Assembly: GCA_009885995.1 (NCBI GenBank)
Contig: VFJQ01000052.1
Coordinates: forward strand, 40,971 to 104,970
Source: Verrucomicrobiota bacterium
GTDB lineage: Bacteria; Verrucomicrobiota; Verrucomicrobiia; Chthoniobacterales; Chthoniobacteraceae
Direction of reading: 5' to 3'
DNA: 64,000 bases
Shown here: positions 26,683 to 38,069 of the stretch, piece after piece
Layout: each line of letters opens with the position of its first letter
Position numbering within the stretch: the first letter of the stretch is position 1
Translations under genes and position numbers: made by a program
The notes under the pieces: generated by a model
The model's database searches: none
Seen by the model: only the letters and a program-made list of their open reading frames with translations
Told to the model about the DNA's origin: nothing

Positions 26683-27052
26683 CGGCAAAGCACTCCTGCG
26701 AGCGCGAGGCGAACATCTCGAACGCGGCTTTTGCCACCTGCTCGACCACGGCGGACAGCGGCGAGCGACGCTGCGCGGCTGCGAGAAACTGAGCAAGCGC
26801 CACCTCTGCGGCGCGATGAGCTACAACCTGAGCCTGCTGATGCGGCGCCTCACCGGGGTCGGCACTCCCAAGCAATCCCTCGCGGCGGCCCGCAAAGCCC
26901 TGCGACTCATCATGGCTTGGCTGTGGCAAGCCTTGCCGTTGCTCGCAAGCGTCTCCAACTGCCTCGCCAGCGGCCTTCGCCACCGTTTTCCAGCCCCGAT
27001 ATTTTCAACCCCATTTCGCCGCCAAGGGAGGCGTTTTTCAACAGGCTGCTAA
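26683..27052 (+). mobile_element. Remnant of an insertion sequence (C-terminal part of a DDE transposase and right end)
   Basis: The plus-strand frame encodes GKALLRARGEHLERGFCHLL, then GCEKLSKRHLCGAMSYNLSL and LMRRLTGVGTPKQ. These match the C-terminal region of IS1182/IS4-like DDE transposases, where a Glu in the ERxF context is catalytic. Only about 120 residues remain; the left part is gone. The right end reads TTTTTCAACAGGCTGCTA around 27034-27051, a typical terminal inverted repeat of such elements. It abuts and contributes to the TAG stop codon of the phosphofructokinase gene. No left terminal repeat is visible. Confidence 0.75.
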
Positions 27053-28290
27053 ACGAACCGCTCTGGCTGGCCCGTCGCGGCGAGCACGGAGCGCCACCAA
27101 CCGCTCGCGGGGTGGAGGCGTTTGGTGTGCGTGGCGAGGAGTTCGATGGGGACGTGGATGAAACGCTCGTGCAGGAAACCGATGACGACGCCGGTCTTGC
27201 CCGCCATCGCGGCGTGGACGGCGTGGCGTGCGAAGAGGTCGCAGAGCAGCGCGTCCTCGCAGTTCGCGGGGCGGCTGCGGACCTGGTAGCTCGGATCGAA
27301 GTAACGCATCACGACCGGGATGCCCTCGGCTTTGAAAAACGCCTCGATCTTTGAGCGGAGGAACGGGCCGATGTCCGCGAGCTTCACGTTGCCGGACGCG
27401 TCGCGCGCGCTGGCGTCGGCGGCGAGGAGGTTCTGCCCCGCGCCTTCCGCGACGGCGATGACGGCGTGCGATTTCACCTTCATGCGCTCTTTCAGCGCGG
27501 CGAGGAAAGCATCGAGCGCGAACGGCACTTCGGGGATGAGCGCGAAGTTCACATCCTGGCTCGCGACCGTGGCACCGGCGGTGATGAACCCCGAGTGGCG
27601 TCCCATCAGTTTCACGAGCCCGATGCCACCGGGCACGCTGCGCGCCTCGGTGTGCGCGCAATCGAGCACGCGGGCCGCTTCCTCGACAGCGCTGAAAAAT
27701 CCGAACGTGCGCGAGACGAAGCTGACGTCGTTGTCGATCGTCTTCGGCACGCCGACGACGGATAGCGCGTGGCCGTGCTTGCGCGCTTCCTGGTAGAGAT
27801 CGTTTGCGCCGCGTTGCGTGCCGTCGCCGCCGACGGTGAAGAGGATGTTAACGCCGCGCGCGATGAGGTTCTCGACTGCGCGCCCGATGTCCACCGGCCC
27901 GCGCGAGGAACCGAGGATCGTGCCGCCCTTTTGATGAATGCCATCCACGAACTCCGGCGTGATCTTCACCGGCTCCGCGCCGTTCGCGGGATCGAGCCCG
28001 CCGTAGCCGCCGCGAAAGCCGAGCACCTCCGCGACGCCGTAGCCGTAGTGCAGTTCGAGGAAGAGCGAGCGGATGACGTTGTTCAGCCCCGGGCACAGTC
28101 CGCCACACGTCACGATGCCGGCGCGTGTTTGCTTCGGATCGAAGAAAAGCTTCGCCCGCGGCCCCGCCAACTCGAACTGCAACCCCGGCTCCGCGCCGAC
28201 TTCGATCCGCTCGGGGATGCGGATGTCGTCGCTGGTCGTGTGGCTTTGCGTGGAGGCAAAGCGCGGTTCGCCGAGGGTGGGTGTGTTCAT
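27049..28290 (-). CDS. pfkA: 6-phosphofructokinase, PFK-A family, plant/trypanosome-like subgroup
   Basis: The enzyme phosphorylates fructose 6-phosphate in glycolysis. The 413-residue product from the ATG at 28290 has the nucleotide/Mg loop GIVTCGGLCPGLNNVIRS, GGDGTQRGA near residue 151, VPKTIDND near 178, and the substrate-binding MGRHSGF. Gly in GGDGT with Lys in PKTIDND is the combination found in plant and trypanosome ATP-dependent PFKs, whereas pyrophosphate-dependent enzymes carry GGDDT. ATP use is therefore favoured but should be tested. Its start overlaps the end of the AspT-like transporter gene by 4 bp; PEPCK lies upstream. The stop codon coincides with the end of an IS remnant, so the native C-terminus may have been altered. 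Confidence 0.9.
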   Translation of the reverse strand: MNTPTLGEPRFASTQSHTTSDDIRIPERIEVGAEPGLQFELAGPRAKLFFDPKQTRAGIVTCGGLCPGLNNVIRSLFLELHYGYGVAEVLGFRGGYGGLDPANGAEPVKITPEFVDGIHQKGGTILGSSRGPVDIGRAVENLIARGVNILFTVGGDGTQRGANDLYQEARKHGHALSVVGVPKTIDNDVSFVSRTFGFFSAVEEAARVLDCAHTEARSVPGGIGLVKLMGRHSGFITAGATVASQDVNFALIPEVPFALDAFLAALKERMKVKSHAVIAVAEGAGQNLLAADASARDASGNVKLADIGPFLRSKIEAFFKAEGIPVVMRYFDPSYQVRSRPANCEDALLCDLFARHAVHAAMAGKTGVVIGFLHERFIHVPIELLATHTKRLHPASGWWRSVLAATGQPERFV

Positions 28291-29957
28291 CGGAAAAGGA
28301 CGATCGCGAGTATCTGCGCGGAGAGGATGCGCAGGAGCGTGGTGAGCGGATAGACGGTCGCGTAGGCGACGGTCGGGGCGTCGGAGCCGGCGATGTTCGA
28401 GGCGAAGGCGAGCGCGGGCGGGTCGGTCATGCTGCCGGCGAGCAGGCCGCTGAGGTCCATGAAGTTCATCTTCCACACGACACGCGCGAAGATGCCGACG
28501 AGCACGAGCGGCAGCACGGTCACGCACACCCCGGCGAGCAGCCATTGCAGCCCGGTCGCGCTGAAGACGGTCTCAAAGAACTTCGCGCCCGCGCCCAGAC
28601 CGACGGCGGCGAAGAACAGCGCGATGCCGAATTCGCGGAAGGCGAGATTGGTGTTCACGGGCATGTGCCATACGAGCCGTCCGATGCGGCCGAGCCGTCC
28701 GAGCAAGAGCGCGACGATGAGCGGCCCGCCCGCGAGCCCGAGCCGGATCGGCTGCGGCAGGCCGGGAAAGGCGATGGGCAGAGTGCCGAGCGCAATGCCG
28801 AGGACGATGCCGGTAAAGAGCGGGATGAAATGCGTCTCGTTCAGTTCCTTGACCGAGTTGCCGAGCGACGCGGCGGCTTTGTCGAGATCGGCCGCGGCGC
28901 CGACGATCTGCACCAGGTCGCCAAATTGCAGCCGCAATCCGGGCACGGCGGACATCTCGATGTCGGCGCGGGTGACCCGCGTGACGGCGACACCAAAGCG
29001 CTCGTCGAGGCTCAACTCGCCGACGGTCTTGCCGAGCACGTTGAGATCGGTGACGACCACGCGGCGAAAGGTGATGCTACTGTCGGTGAGGACGAGATCT
29101 TCGTCGCTGCGCTGGCCGACGACGCGCTGGAATTGATCGAGCCCGGCACATGCGCCGACGACGACGATGCGATCATCCCGATGGATCACGGTCGCATCGG
29201 TGGCGACGTGTGTTTCCCCGCCGCGGCGCACGCGGGAGATCGTCACACGGGTCTCGATTTGGCCCGGGATCGCGTCGAGCCGCACGCCGTCGAGGTTCGG
29301 ATTCGTGACGACGAGCGTGCGGCGTTCGAGCGGTTCGACCTGGCGACGATTCTTCGCGGCAAAGTTCGCAGCCTCTTGCACGGGATCGATGCGAAAGACC
29401 CGCTTGAGCAGCAGCAGCGTGCCGATGATGCCGACGATCGCCGTGGGATACGTGACAGCGTAAGCGAGCGCCGGCAGCGTGAGCCGGTCGGGTGTGATGC
29501 CGGGCAGCATGCCGAGCGTCTGCGTGCCGGCGCCGAGCGAGGGTGTGTTCGTCGAGGCGCCGGAAAAAATGCCGAGCACCGCGGCTGCGTCGAAGCCCAC
29601 GAGCCAGCCGGCAAGCGGTGCGCCCGCAGCCCCGAGGATCACGATCGTTGCGGCGAGCAAGTTCATCTTCACGCCCTGCTGGCGCAGCGCTGCGAAGAAG
29701 CCGGGGCCAAGTTGGAGGCCGATCGTGAAGACAAACAGGATCAGCCCAAACTCCTTCACGAAATCGAGCGTTTGATGATCGATCGCTTCGCCGCAGTGGC
29801 CGGCGAGGATACCCGCGAAGAGCACACCCGATGTCCCGAGGCCGATGCCGCGGAACTTGAGGCTGCCAAGCACCATCCCCACCACGCAGACGAGCGCGAG
29901 GGTGCCGATGGTATGCGCGACCGGCTGCGTCGCGTGAAGGTCGAGCATCCAACTCAT
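28287..29957 (-). CDS. AspT/YidE-type transporter with two RCK_C domains
   Basis: This is an inner-membrane carrier of the aspartate:alanine exchanger family. The 556-residue protein has two blocks of transmembrane helices (about 10-185 and 385-555). Between them lie two tandem RCK_C/TrkA-C domains (about 205-375), beginning with RRTLVVTNPNLDGVRLDAIP and VVVTDLNVLGKTVGELSLDE. Hallmark sequences are EFGLILFVFTIGLQLGPGFF and GLLAGSMTDPPALAFA. It is 3 bp after pckA and overlaps pfkA by 4 bp, so the three are one operon. AspT-type exchange can generate proton-motive force during amino-acid decarboxylation, but YidE/YbjL homologues have no known substrate. Confidence 0.88.
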   Translation of the reverse strand: MSWMLDLHATQPVAHTIGTLALVCVVGMVLGSLKFRGIGLGTSGVLFAGILAGHCGEAIDHQTLDFVKEFGLILFVFTIGLQLGPGFFAALRQQGVKMNLLAATIVILGAAGAPLAGWLVGFDAAAVLGIFSGASTNTPSLGAGTQTLGMLPGITPDRLTLPALAYAVTYPTAIVGIIGTLLLLKRVFRIDPVQEAANFAAKNRRQVEPLERRTLVVTNPNLDGVRLDAIPGQIETRVTISRVRRGGETHVATDATVIHRDDRIVVVGACAGLDQFQRVVGQRSDEDLVLTDSSITFRRVVVTDLNVLGKTVGELSLDERFGVAVTRVTRADIEMSAVPGLRLQFGDLVQIVGAAADLDKAAASLGNSVKELNETHFIPLFTGIVLGIALGTLPIAFPGLPQPIRLGLAGGPLIVALLLGRLGRIGRLVWHMPVNTNLAFREFGIALFFAAVGLGAGAKFFETVFSATGLQWLLAGVCVTVLPLVLVGIFARVVWKMNFMDLSGLLAGSMTDPPALAFASNIAGSDAPTVAYATVYPLTTLLRILSAQILAIVLFR

Positions 29958-29960
29958 GCG

Positions 29961-31556
29961 TCAGACCGCGGGCGCCGCGGCCTTCACCTCGGTGCTGGCG
30001 CCGAGGGCGTAGGTCTCGAAGTTTTTGTTGAAGAGGCTGGCGAGTTTTTTCGCGGTGGCGTCGTAGGCGGCTTTGTCGGCCCAGGCGTTGCGCGGAACCA
30101 GGATTTCCGATGGCACGTTCGGGCATTCGGCGACGACATCGAAGCCGAACACGGGATCGGTCACCGTCTTCGCTTTCGCGAGCGAGCCGTCGTGGATGGC
30201 GTCGATGATCGCACGCGTGTTTTTGAGGCTGATGCGTTTGCCAACTCCCGGGCCGCCGCCGCCCCAGCCGGTGTTCACGAGCCAGACGCGCGCGTTGTGT
30301 TTCGTCATCTTCTCGGCGAGCAGTTCGGCGTATTTGCTCGGGTGCCAGACGAGGAAAGGCCCGCCGAAGCACGGCGAGAAGGTGGTCTGCGGCTCGGTGA
30401 CGCCCATCTCGGTGCCGGCGACTTTCGCGGTGTAGCCGCTGATGAAGTGATACATCGCGTGCGCCGGCGAGAGCGCGCTGACCGGCGGCAGCACGCCGAA
30501 CGCGTCGCAGGTGAGGAAGATCACGTCGGTTGGATGGCCGGCGATGCACGGGATTTTCGCGTTCGCGATGAACTCGATCGGATACGCGCCGCGCGTGTTG
30601 AGCGTGATGCTCGTGTCGGTGTAGTCCACACCGTGGTCTTCATCGAGCACCACGTTTTCCAGCACCGCGCCGAAGCGCAGCGCCTGGAAGATGTCCGGTT
30701 CGCTCTCGGACGTGAGGTTGATCGCCTTCGCGTAGCAGCCGCCTTCGATATTGAAGATGCCCTCGTCACTCCAGCAGTGCTCGTCGTCGCCGATGAGATG
30801 CCGCTTCGGATCGGCAGAAAGCGTGGTCTTGCCCGTGCCGCTAAGGCCGAAGAGCAGCGACGATGCGCCGGTCTTTTTGTCCGCCGTGGCCGAGCAGTGC
30901 ATCGATAGCACCCCGTTCTTCGGCGCGAGATAATTGGCGACGGTGAAGACGCCCTTCTTCATCTCGCCGGCGTATTCGGTGCCGAGGATGATGAGCTGCC
31001 GGTCCTCGATGCTGAGGTCGATGCTCGTGGTCGAGCCCATGCCGGTCGTCAGCTTGTTCGCGGGAAAAGCGCCGCCGTTGATGATGACGAAGTCCGGCGT
31101 GCCAAAGCTCGCGAGTTCCTCCTTCGACGGGCGGATGAGCATCGTGTGCATGAAGAGCGCGTGATACGGCCGCGAGCAGATGACGCGCACCTTGATGCGA
31201 TAGCGCGGATCCCACCCCGCGAAGCCGTCGAAGCAGTAAAGCTGCTCGCGCGTGTTGAGGTAATCGAGTGCGCGCTGGCGGTTGACTTCGAAGGTGTGCT
31301 GGTCGCACGGGATGTTCACCGGCCCCCACCAGATGTCCTTTTCCGACGCGGGATTTTTCACCACGCGCTTGTCCTTCGGCGAGCGCCCGGTTTTCGCGCC
31401 GGAGTAGGCGACGAGCGCGCCGTTCTCCGCGATGCTCGCGTCTTTCTCGAACCGGATCGCGTGCTCGTAGAGGTGGCTCGGCGAGAGGTTGTGATGAACG
31501 GTCGCGACGGTGAGGCCGTGGGCGGTGAGGTCGAAGGCGGCGGTGGTTGTGCTCAT
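29961..31556 (-). CDS. pckA: Phosphoenolpyruvate carboxykinase (ATP)
   Basis: PckA interconverts oxaloacetate + ATP and PEP + CO2 + ADP. The 531-residue product starts at the ATG at 31556 (MSTTTAAFDLTAHG); an upstream ATG at 31604 falls at the edge of the regulatory box and is rejected. The substrate loop RSPKDKRVV, the kinase-1a motif GLSGTGKTTLSADP (about 240-253), the following IGDDEHCW and GCYAKAINL, and the adenine-binding region are all present. In fermenting bacteria this ATP-type enzyme can run toward oxaloacetate and save ATP. A palindromic box lies 52 bp upstream. The AspT-like transporter and pfkA follow in the same operon. Confidence 0.96.
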   Translation of the reverse strand: MSTTTAAFDLTAHGLTVATVHHNLSPSHLYEHAIRFEKDASIAENGALVAYSGAKTGRSPKDKRVVKNPASEKDIWWGPVNIPCDQHTFEVNRQRALDYLNTREQLYCFDGFAGWDPRYRIKVRVICSRPYHALFMHTMLIRPSKEELASFGTPDFVIINGGAFPANKLTTGMGSTTSIDLSIEDRQLIILGTEYAGEMKKGVFTVANYLAPKNGVLSMHCSATADKKTGASSLLFGLSGTGKTTLSADPKRHLIGDDEHCWSDEGIFNIEGGCYAKAINLTSESEPDIFQALRFGAVLENVVLDEDHGVDYTDTSITLNTRGAYPIEFIANAKIPCIAGHPTDVIFLTCDAFGVLPPVSALSPAHAMYHFISGYTAKVAGTEMGVTEPQTTFSPCFGGPFLVWHPSKYAELLAEKMTKHNARVWLVNTGWGGGGPGVGKRISLKNTRAIIDAIHDGSLAKAKTVTDPVFGFDVVAECPNVPSEILVPRNAWADKAAYDATAKKLASLFNKNFETYALGASTEVKAAAPAV

Positions 31557-31608
31557 GGGTTGCTGTGGTTTTCGGCCGGCAGGATGAACCAGCCGCGGTA
31601 GCACGGAC

Positions 31609-31626
31609 TATCGGACCAAAGTCCTA
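31609..31626 (-). promoter_or_regulatory. Palindromic box 4, between pckA and the divergent CBS-like gene
   Basis: On the minus strand it reads TAGGACTTTGGTCCGATA; the central bases are the complement of those in the other boxes, as expected for a palindrome. It lies 52 bp before pckA (start 31556) and 42 bp before the divergent CBS-like gene (start 31669). Confidence 0.72.
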
Positions 31627-31668
31627 TTGGTGCCGGAGCGGAAGCGCACCACGATAATAGACGATCCG

Positions 31669-32531
31669 ATGACTGACGCTGCGCACACTCCCATCCGCGA
31701 ACCGCAGAGCGTCGCGCGCCTCAGCCGCACGTTTTCGCGGAGCCTCTCCGCCGTGGATCTCGCGGAGCCGCTCGCGTCGCTGGATGAAAATCAGCCGGTC
31801 GCGCTCGGCGCGGAGTTGATGCGCGCGCGGAATGTGAATGTGCTCGGCGTGCGGCGCGAGGGGCTTGTGGCGGGTTGGGTCGGTGCGGGCGATCTCGCGG
31901 GCGGCACGCTTGGTGAGCGCGCGCGCGAGTTTCGCGCGAAGAAGTGCTCGATGAATCTGCGAGTCTCGATGTCGTGCTCGGCGCGCTCGCCGCGGCGGAG
32001 CAGGTATTCATCGAGTGGCGCGGTGAAGTCGCGGGCGTGATCACGCGGCGCGATTTGCAAAAGCCGCCGCTGCGCATGTGGCTCTTCGGCGCGATCACCG
32101 TGCTCGACGCGAATCTCACCTGGGCCGTCGCGGAGCTTTACCCCGACGACTCGTGGCAGAGCCAGATCACGCCGGGCCGCCTCGAAAAAGCCGTCGCACT
32201 CCGCGCCGAACGCCAGCGCCGCGGCTCCGACTTCACGCTCCTCGACTGTCTCCAGGTCAAGGACAAGGCCGAAATCCTCGTGAGCGACGCCGCGAGCCTC
32301 GCCGCGCTCGGACTCCAGTCGCGGCGCGAGGCCGACCGCTTCACGCGCGACATCGAGAAGCTCCGTAATCACCTCGCCCACGCCCAGGAACTCGAGGCTG
32401 AACATCTCGCCACCGCCACACTCCTCGCGTCGTCGATTCACACCATCCTCCGCGCCGAGGGCGTCCAGCACATCGTCGCCACGCAGCGACAGACGACCGG
32501 CAAGAATTCAACCGCCACGTCCGCGCCATGA
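31669..32531 (+). pseudogene. CBS-like regulatory protein gene with a 2-bp frameshift
   Basis: From the ATG at 31669 the frame encodes LDENQPVALGAELMRARNVN and VLGVRREGLVAGWVG, then GERAREFR, a CBS-type half-domain. Near 31933-31938 the sequence CGCGCG shifts the frame. Removing two bases joins it to EEVLDESASLDVVLGALAAA, EQVFIEWRGEVAGVITRRDL and the rest, which runs to the TGA at 32531. The second part has the CBS ending, then RMWLFGAITVLDANLTWAVA and a helical C-terminus (HIEKLRNHLAHA-like stretch). The repaired protein would be about 286 residues. The shift lies in a CG run, so a sequencing error is possible. It is divergent from pckA across box 4. Confidence 0.7.
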
Positions 32532-32575
32532 ATGCGAGTTTGGGCAAAGGTCGCACACGCGGGGCGGTGCGATCA

Positions 32576-32760
32576 GTCCCGGAGGGACGACGGAGATTAG
32601 CCGGTGGCGTCAGCCACCGGATCGGTTCACGCAAACGGAATTGCCCCGGCAGGGGCGGCGGAACTCCGGCACCCCTGCCGGGGCGCATTCGTTCTTTTAT
32701 CGAGATCCGGTGGTTACGCTTCGCTCCACCACCGGCTAATTTCCATGGTCCCTTCGGGAC
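32576..32760. repeat. Large palindromic REP-like element, copy 1
   Basis: The ends form an imperfect inverted repeat of about 34 bp (32576-32609 against 32727-32760; outermost GTCCCGGAGGGAC against GTCCCTTCGGGAC). Nested hairpins lie inside: 32601-32620 and the strong stem 32643-32655/32672-32684 (GCCCCGGCAGGGG and its complement). The element fills most of the 298-bp gap before glgP; I see no gene in it. A related copy is at 36657-36927. It may act as a terminator for the CBS-like gene or be a non-autonomous REP-type mobile sequence. Confidence 0.8.
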
Positions 32761-32829
32761 CGAAATCACGCAACGCATCGTCGCCACGCGGCGCAATTCC
32801 GCCAACCCCTCACCCCTCACCATCACTCC

Positions 32830-35295
<2,466 letters not shown>

Positions 35296-35351
35296 ACTTT
35301 GCAGACGTTCCACGCTTCGATCACCTCTTCACATAATAACCCACACAAACC

Positions 35352-36167
35352 ATGAGCAAAAAAATCAAAACCCCAGACGCAGCACCCGAAAAACTAGCCA
35401 GCAAGGAATACATGAAGGAGCTGCGCAAGCTTCAGGCTGAGCTTTGTCATCTCCAGGAGTGGGTCAAACACAAGGGCCTGCGCACGATCATCATCTTCGA
35501 AGGCCGTGACGCCGCGGGCAAAGGCGGCACCATTCGCGCCCTGACTGAGCGGGTCAGCCCCCGCGTGTTTCGCACGGTCGCGTTGCCGGCGCCGTCCGAT
35601 CGCGAGAAGTCGCAGATGTATTTGCAGCGTTACATGGCGCACTTCCCGGCGGCGGGTGAGATCGTCATCTTCGACCGCAGTTGGTATAACCGCGCGGGCG
35701 TGGAGTATGTGATGGGCTTTTGCTCGAAGGAGCAGCACGCCCGTTTTCTCAAACTGTGTCCCGAGATCGAGAAATACATCGTGGACGGCGGCATCCAGCT
35801 CATCAAAATCTGGCTGGATTCGAGCGACAAGGAGCAGAAGCGCCGCTTCGAGGCGCGCATGACGGACTCGCTCCGCCAGTGGAAACTCAGCCCGATGGAC
35901 CTGCCGTCGCGCTCCAAGTGGTTCGAGTATTCCCGCGCCCGCGACCTGATGCTCGACGCCACCGACACGAAGCACGCGCCCTGGCACATCCTGCGTTCCG
36001 ACGACAAGAAGCGCGCCCGCCTCAATTGCCTGCATCACATCCTCGGTCTCATCCCCTACAAGAAACTGAAGCCCGAGAAAGTGAAGCTCCCCGACCGCTC
36101 GATGAAGGGCGCCTACGACGACGAAGCTACGCTGAAGGGACGAAAGTTCGTGCCGGAGAAGTATTGA
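35352..36167 (+). CDS. ppk2: Polyphosphate kinase 2 (class I-like)
   Basis: PPK2 transfers phosphate between polyphosphate and nucleotides. The 271-residue protein has a helical N-terminus (MKELRKLQAELCHLQEWVKH), Walker A GRDAAGKGGT at 51-60, and the lid/Walker B region GEIVIFDRSWYNRAGVEYVM. It ends in the basic C-terminal segment typical of nucleoside-diphosphate PPK2s. By its sequence (VFRTVALPAPSDREKSQMY) it fits the one-domain class I enzymes that regenerate ATP or GTP from polyphosphate. It lies 56 bp after glgP. A second, different PPK2 is encoded at 43166. Confidence 0.93.
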   Translation: MSKKIKTPDAAPEKLASKEYMKELRKLQAELCHLQEWVKHKGLRTIIIFEGRDAAGKGGTIRALTERVSPRVFRTVALPAPSDREKSQMYLQRYMAHFPAAGEIVIFDRSWYNRAGVEYVMGFCSKEQHARFLKLCPEIEKYIVDGGIQLIKIWLDSSDKEQKRRFEARMTDSLRQWKLSPMDLPSRSKWFEYSRARDLMLDATDTKHAPWHILRSDDKKRARLNCLHHILGLIPYKKLKPEKVKLPDRSMKGAYDDEATLKGRKFVPEKY

Positions 36168-36192
36168 ACGATCAGCCGCAGACCAAGCGCCG

Positions 36193-36627
36193 ATGCTCTC
36201 GAAACTCCTCATCGCGTTCTTCCTGATGGCGCTCTGCGTCGCGATCCACGCGATGGGGCTCATCGCAGTCTTTCGCTGGATGCAGGTGCGATTGGCGGGC
36301 GGCACGCGGGAGTTCTGGCCGTCCACTTGGCGGCTCATCCGCATCGCCTCATGGACGGTGTTCCTGCACCTCGTGCAGATTCTCGTGTGGGCGTTCTACT
36401 ACGCGTGGCAGGGCGCGATGCCGGATCTCACCACGGCGGCTTACTTCAGTGCCGTGACTTACACCACCACCGGCTACGGCGATCTCCTGCTGCCGGAGGA
36501 ATGGCGACTCGTCGGCGGCGTCGAGGCGCTCACGGGCATCCTGATGTGCGGCCTGTCCACCGGCATGTTCTTCGCCGTCTTCTCCGACATCTTCGGTCTC
36601 AACCGAACGAACGCGCCGCCCGCATGA
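36193..36627 (+). CDS. Two-helix potassium-channel-like protein
   Basis: The 144-residue membrane protein has a first helix (LLIAFFLMALCVAIHAMGLIAV), a second at about 51-72, a pore loop with the K+ selectivity filter TTGYGD at 92-97, and a final helix at about 108-130. This is the Ion_trans_2 layout without the cytosolic RCK regulatory domain. It probably lets K+ (or K+-like cations) pass in response to membrane potential. It follows ppk2 after 25 bp in the same direction. Confidence 0.85.
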   Translation: MLSKLLIAFFLMALCVAIHAMGLIAVFRWMQVRLAGGTREFWPSTWRLIRIASWTVFLHLVQILVWAFYYAWQGAMPDLTTAAYFSAVTYTTTGYGDLLLPEEWRLVGGVEALTGILMCGLSTGMFFAVFSDIFGLNRTNAPPA

Positions 36628-36656
36628 CGCGATGATTCCAGCGAACACAATGTCTG

Positions 36657-36927
36657 GCCCGGAGGGACAACGGAAATTAGATACCGTGTTGAGTCGAGCG
36701 GAGCGAGACAGCCTGCCGCAGGCAGCCCGCAGGGCAGGCGCGGAGGCGCCTGGCAACCGTGTCCGCGAGCGAGAACCACCGGTTCGCGCAATGCAGCGAG
36801 CCCGCCCCGGCAGGGGCGGCGGAAACGCCCGCCGCACGCAGTCCTCCGCCCCTGCCGGGGCGGGTTTCGTTTTTCAACGGATTCCGGTGGCTTGCGCCAC
36901 CGGCTAATTTCCGTGCGCCCTCCGGGC
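36657..36927. repeat. Large palindromic REP-like element, copy 2 (with insertion)
   Basis: The outer arms match copy 1: GCCCGGAGGGACAACGGAAA at 36657-36676 faces its near complement ending at 36927. A strong inner stem joins 36801-36816 and 36849-36864 (CCCGCCCCGGCAGGGG and its complement). Relative to copy 1 there is an extra GC-rich segment at about 36681-36775 that has its own small palindromes. No gene is seen in this gap between the channel gene and the Ca2+/H+ antiporter gene. Confidence 0.78.
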
Positions 36928-36962
36928 GCGAAGCCGCCGCCGCCGCATTCACGAACCACACG

Positions 36963-38069
36963 ATGAAAGCCCTGCTGAAAGAAATCCGTCACAACCCGCT
37001 GCTCTGGCTGCTGGCCTTCGTGCCCGTCGTATTCATCGCCGCGAAGGTGCGGCCCGAAGCGCACACGTTGCTCTTCGTGTTGTCCGTGCTCGCGATCGTG
37101 CCGCTGGCCGCGCTGCTGAGTCATGCCACGGAATCCGTCGCTGCGAAGACGGGCGATGCGGTCGGCGGCCTGCTGAATGCCACGCTCGGGAACCTGACCG
37201 AACTGGTCATCGCGCTGGCCGCGATGCGGGCCGGTGAATACATGCTGGTGAAGGCGTCCATCGCCGGCGCGATCGTCACCAACACGCTGTTCATGCTCGG
37301 CGCGTCGTTTCTCCTCGGCGGCCTCAAACATCACACGCAGGAGTTCAATCGCGTGAGCGCGCGGATGCAGGCCGGGTTGCTCTTTCTCGCGACGATCGCG
37401 CTGCTCGTTCCGTCGGCGATCGCGGATGTCGATTCCGCGGGCGGCGCGGCATTCACGCACAAACTGAGCGTGAGCCTCGCGGTGCTGCTCATCGTCGCTT
37501 ACGCGCTCGGCATGTTGTTTTCGCTGAAAACACACCGCGAGATTTTCGCCAGCGCGTCGCACGGCGAGGAGGGCGAAGAGCCCTGGCCAATCAAGATGGC
37601 GCTCGCCACTCTCGCGGGCGTCACCTTGCTCGTCGCGCTGGTCAGCGAGATCTTCGTCGAGTCGGTGCAGGAAGCCGCGGTGTCGTTCGGGATGACGCAG
37701 GCGTTCGTGGGGTTCATCGTCGTTGCGCTCGTCGGCGGCGCGGCGGAGATGGCGTCGGCTTTTTCCGGCGCGCGGAAAAACCGGCTCGACCTCAGCGTCG
37801 GCATCGCGCTCGGCAGCGCCTCGCAGATCGCGCTCTTCGTCGCGCCGGTGCTCGTGCTGCTCAGTTACGTCATGGGTCCGACGCCGATGGACTTGCAGTT
37901 CTGGCCGGGTGCCGTGGTGATGATGCTCATCGCCACGCTCACCGCCTCGCTCGTCACGAACAGCGGCCGCTCCGCGTGGTTCGTCGGCGTGCTCGTGCTG
38001 ATGGTCTATCTCATTTTCGCGATGACTCTTTACCTCCTGCCGCCTGCCAATCAAATCACACCGCCATGA
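36963..38069 (+). CDS. Calcium/proton antiporter (CaCA family, ChaA/CAX-like)
   Basis: The 368-residue inner-membrane protein from the ATG at 36963 has about 11 helices and the two alpha repeats of the family. The first contains VGGLLNATLGNLTELVIALA and the second FVGFIVVALVGGAAEMASAF. The paired acidic residues (Glu in NLTEL and GGAAEM) bind the cation. Members exchange Ca2+ (sometimes K+ or Na+) for protons and often respond to alkaline or ionic stress. The stop overlaps the start of the lactate dehydrogenase gene (ATGA), so the two are translationally coupled. Confidence 0.92.
   Translation: MKALLKEIRHNPLLWLLAFVPVVFIAAKVRPEAHTLLFVLSVLAIVPLAALLSHATESVAAKTGDAVGGLLNATLGNLTELVIALAAMRAGEYMLVKASIAGAIVTNTLFMLGASFLLGGLKHHTQEFNRVSARMQAGLLFLATIALLVPSAIADVDSAGGAAFTHKLSVSLAVLLIVAYALGMLFSLKTHREIFASASHGEEGEEPWPIKMALATLAGVTLLVALVSEIFVESVQEAAVSFGMTQAFVGFIVVALVGGAAEMASAFSGARKNRLDLSVGIALGSASQIALFVAPVLVLLSYVMGPTPMDLQFWPGAVVMMLIATLTASLVTNSGRSAWFVGVLVLMVYLIFAMTLYLLPPANQITPP

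Noticed and set aside
28125..30908. Open plus-strand frame of about 930 codons
   Set aside because: It is antisense to pfkA, the AspT-like gene and pckA, all of which have intact motifs. The product is low-complexity and charged.
32576..32760. Palindromic element read as a small RNA or riboswitch for glgP
   Set aside because: A similar element occurs before an unrelated antiporter gene, and the arms look like a repeat family, so a repeat is the simpler reading.
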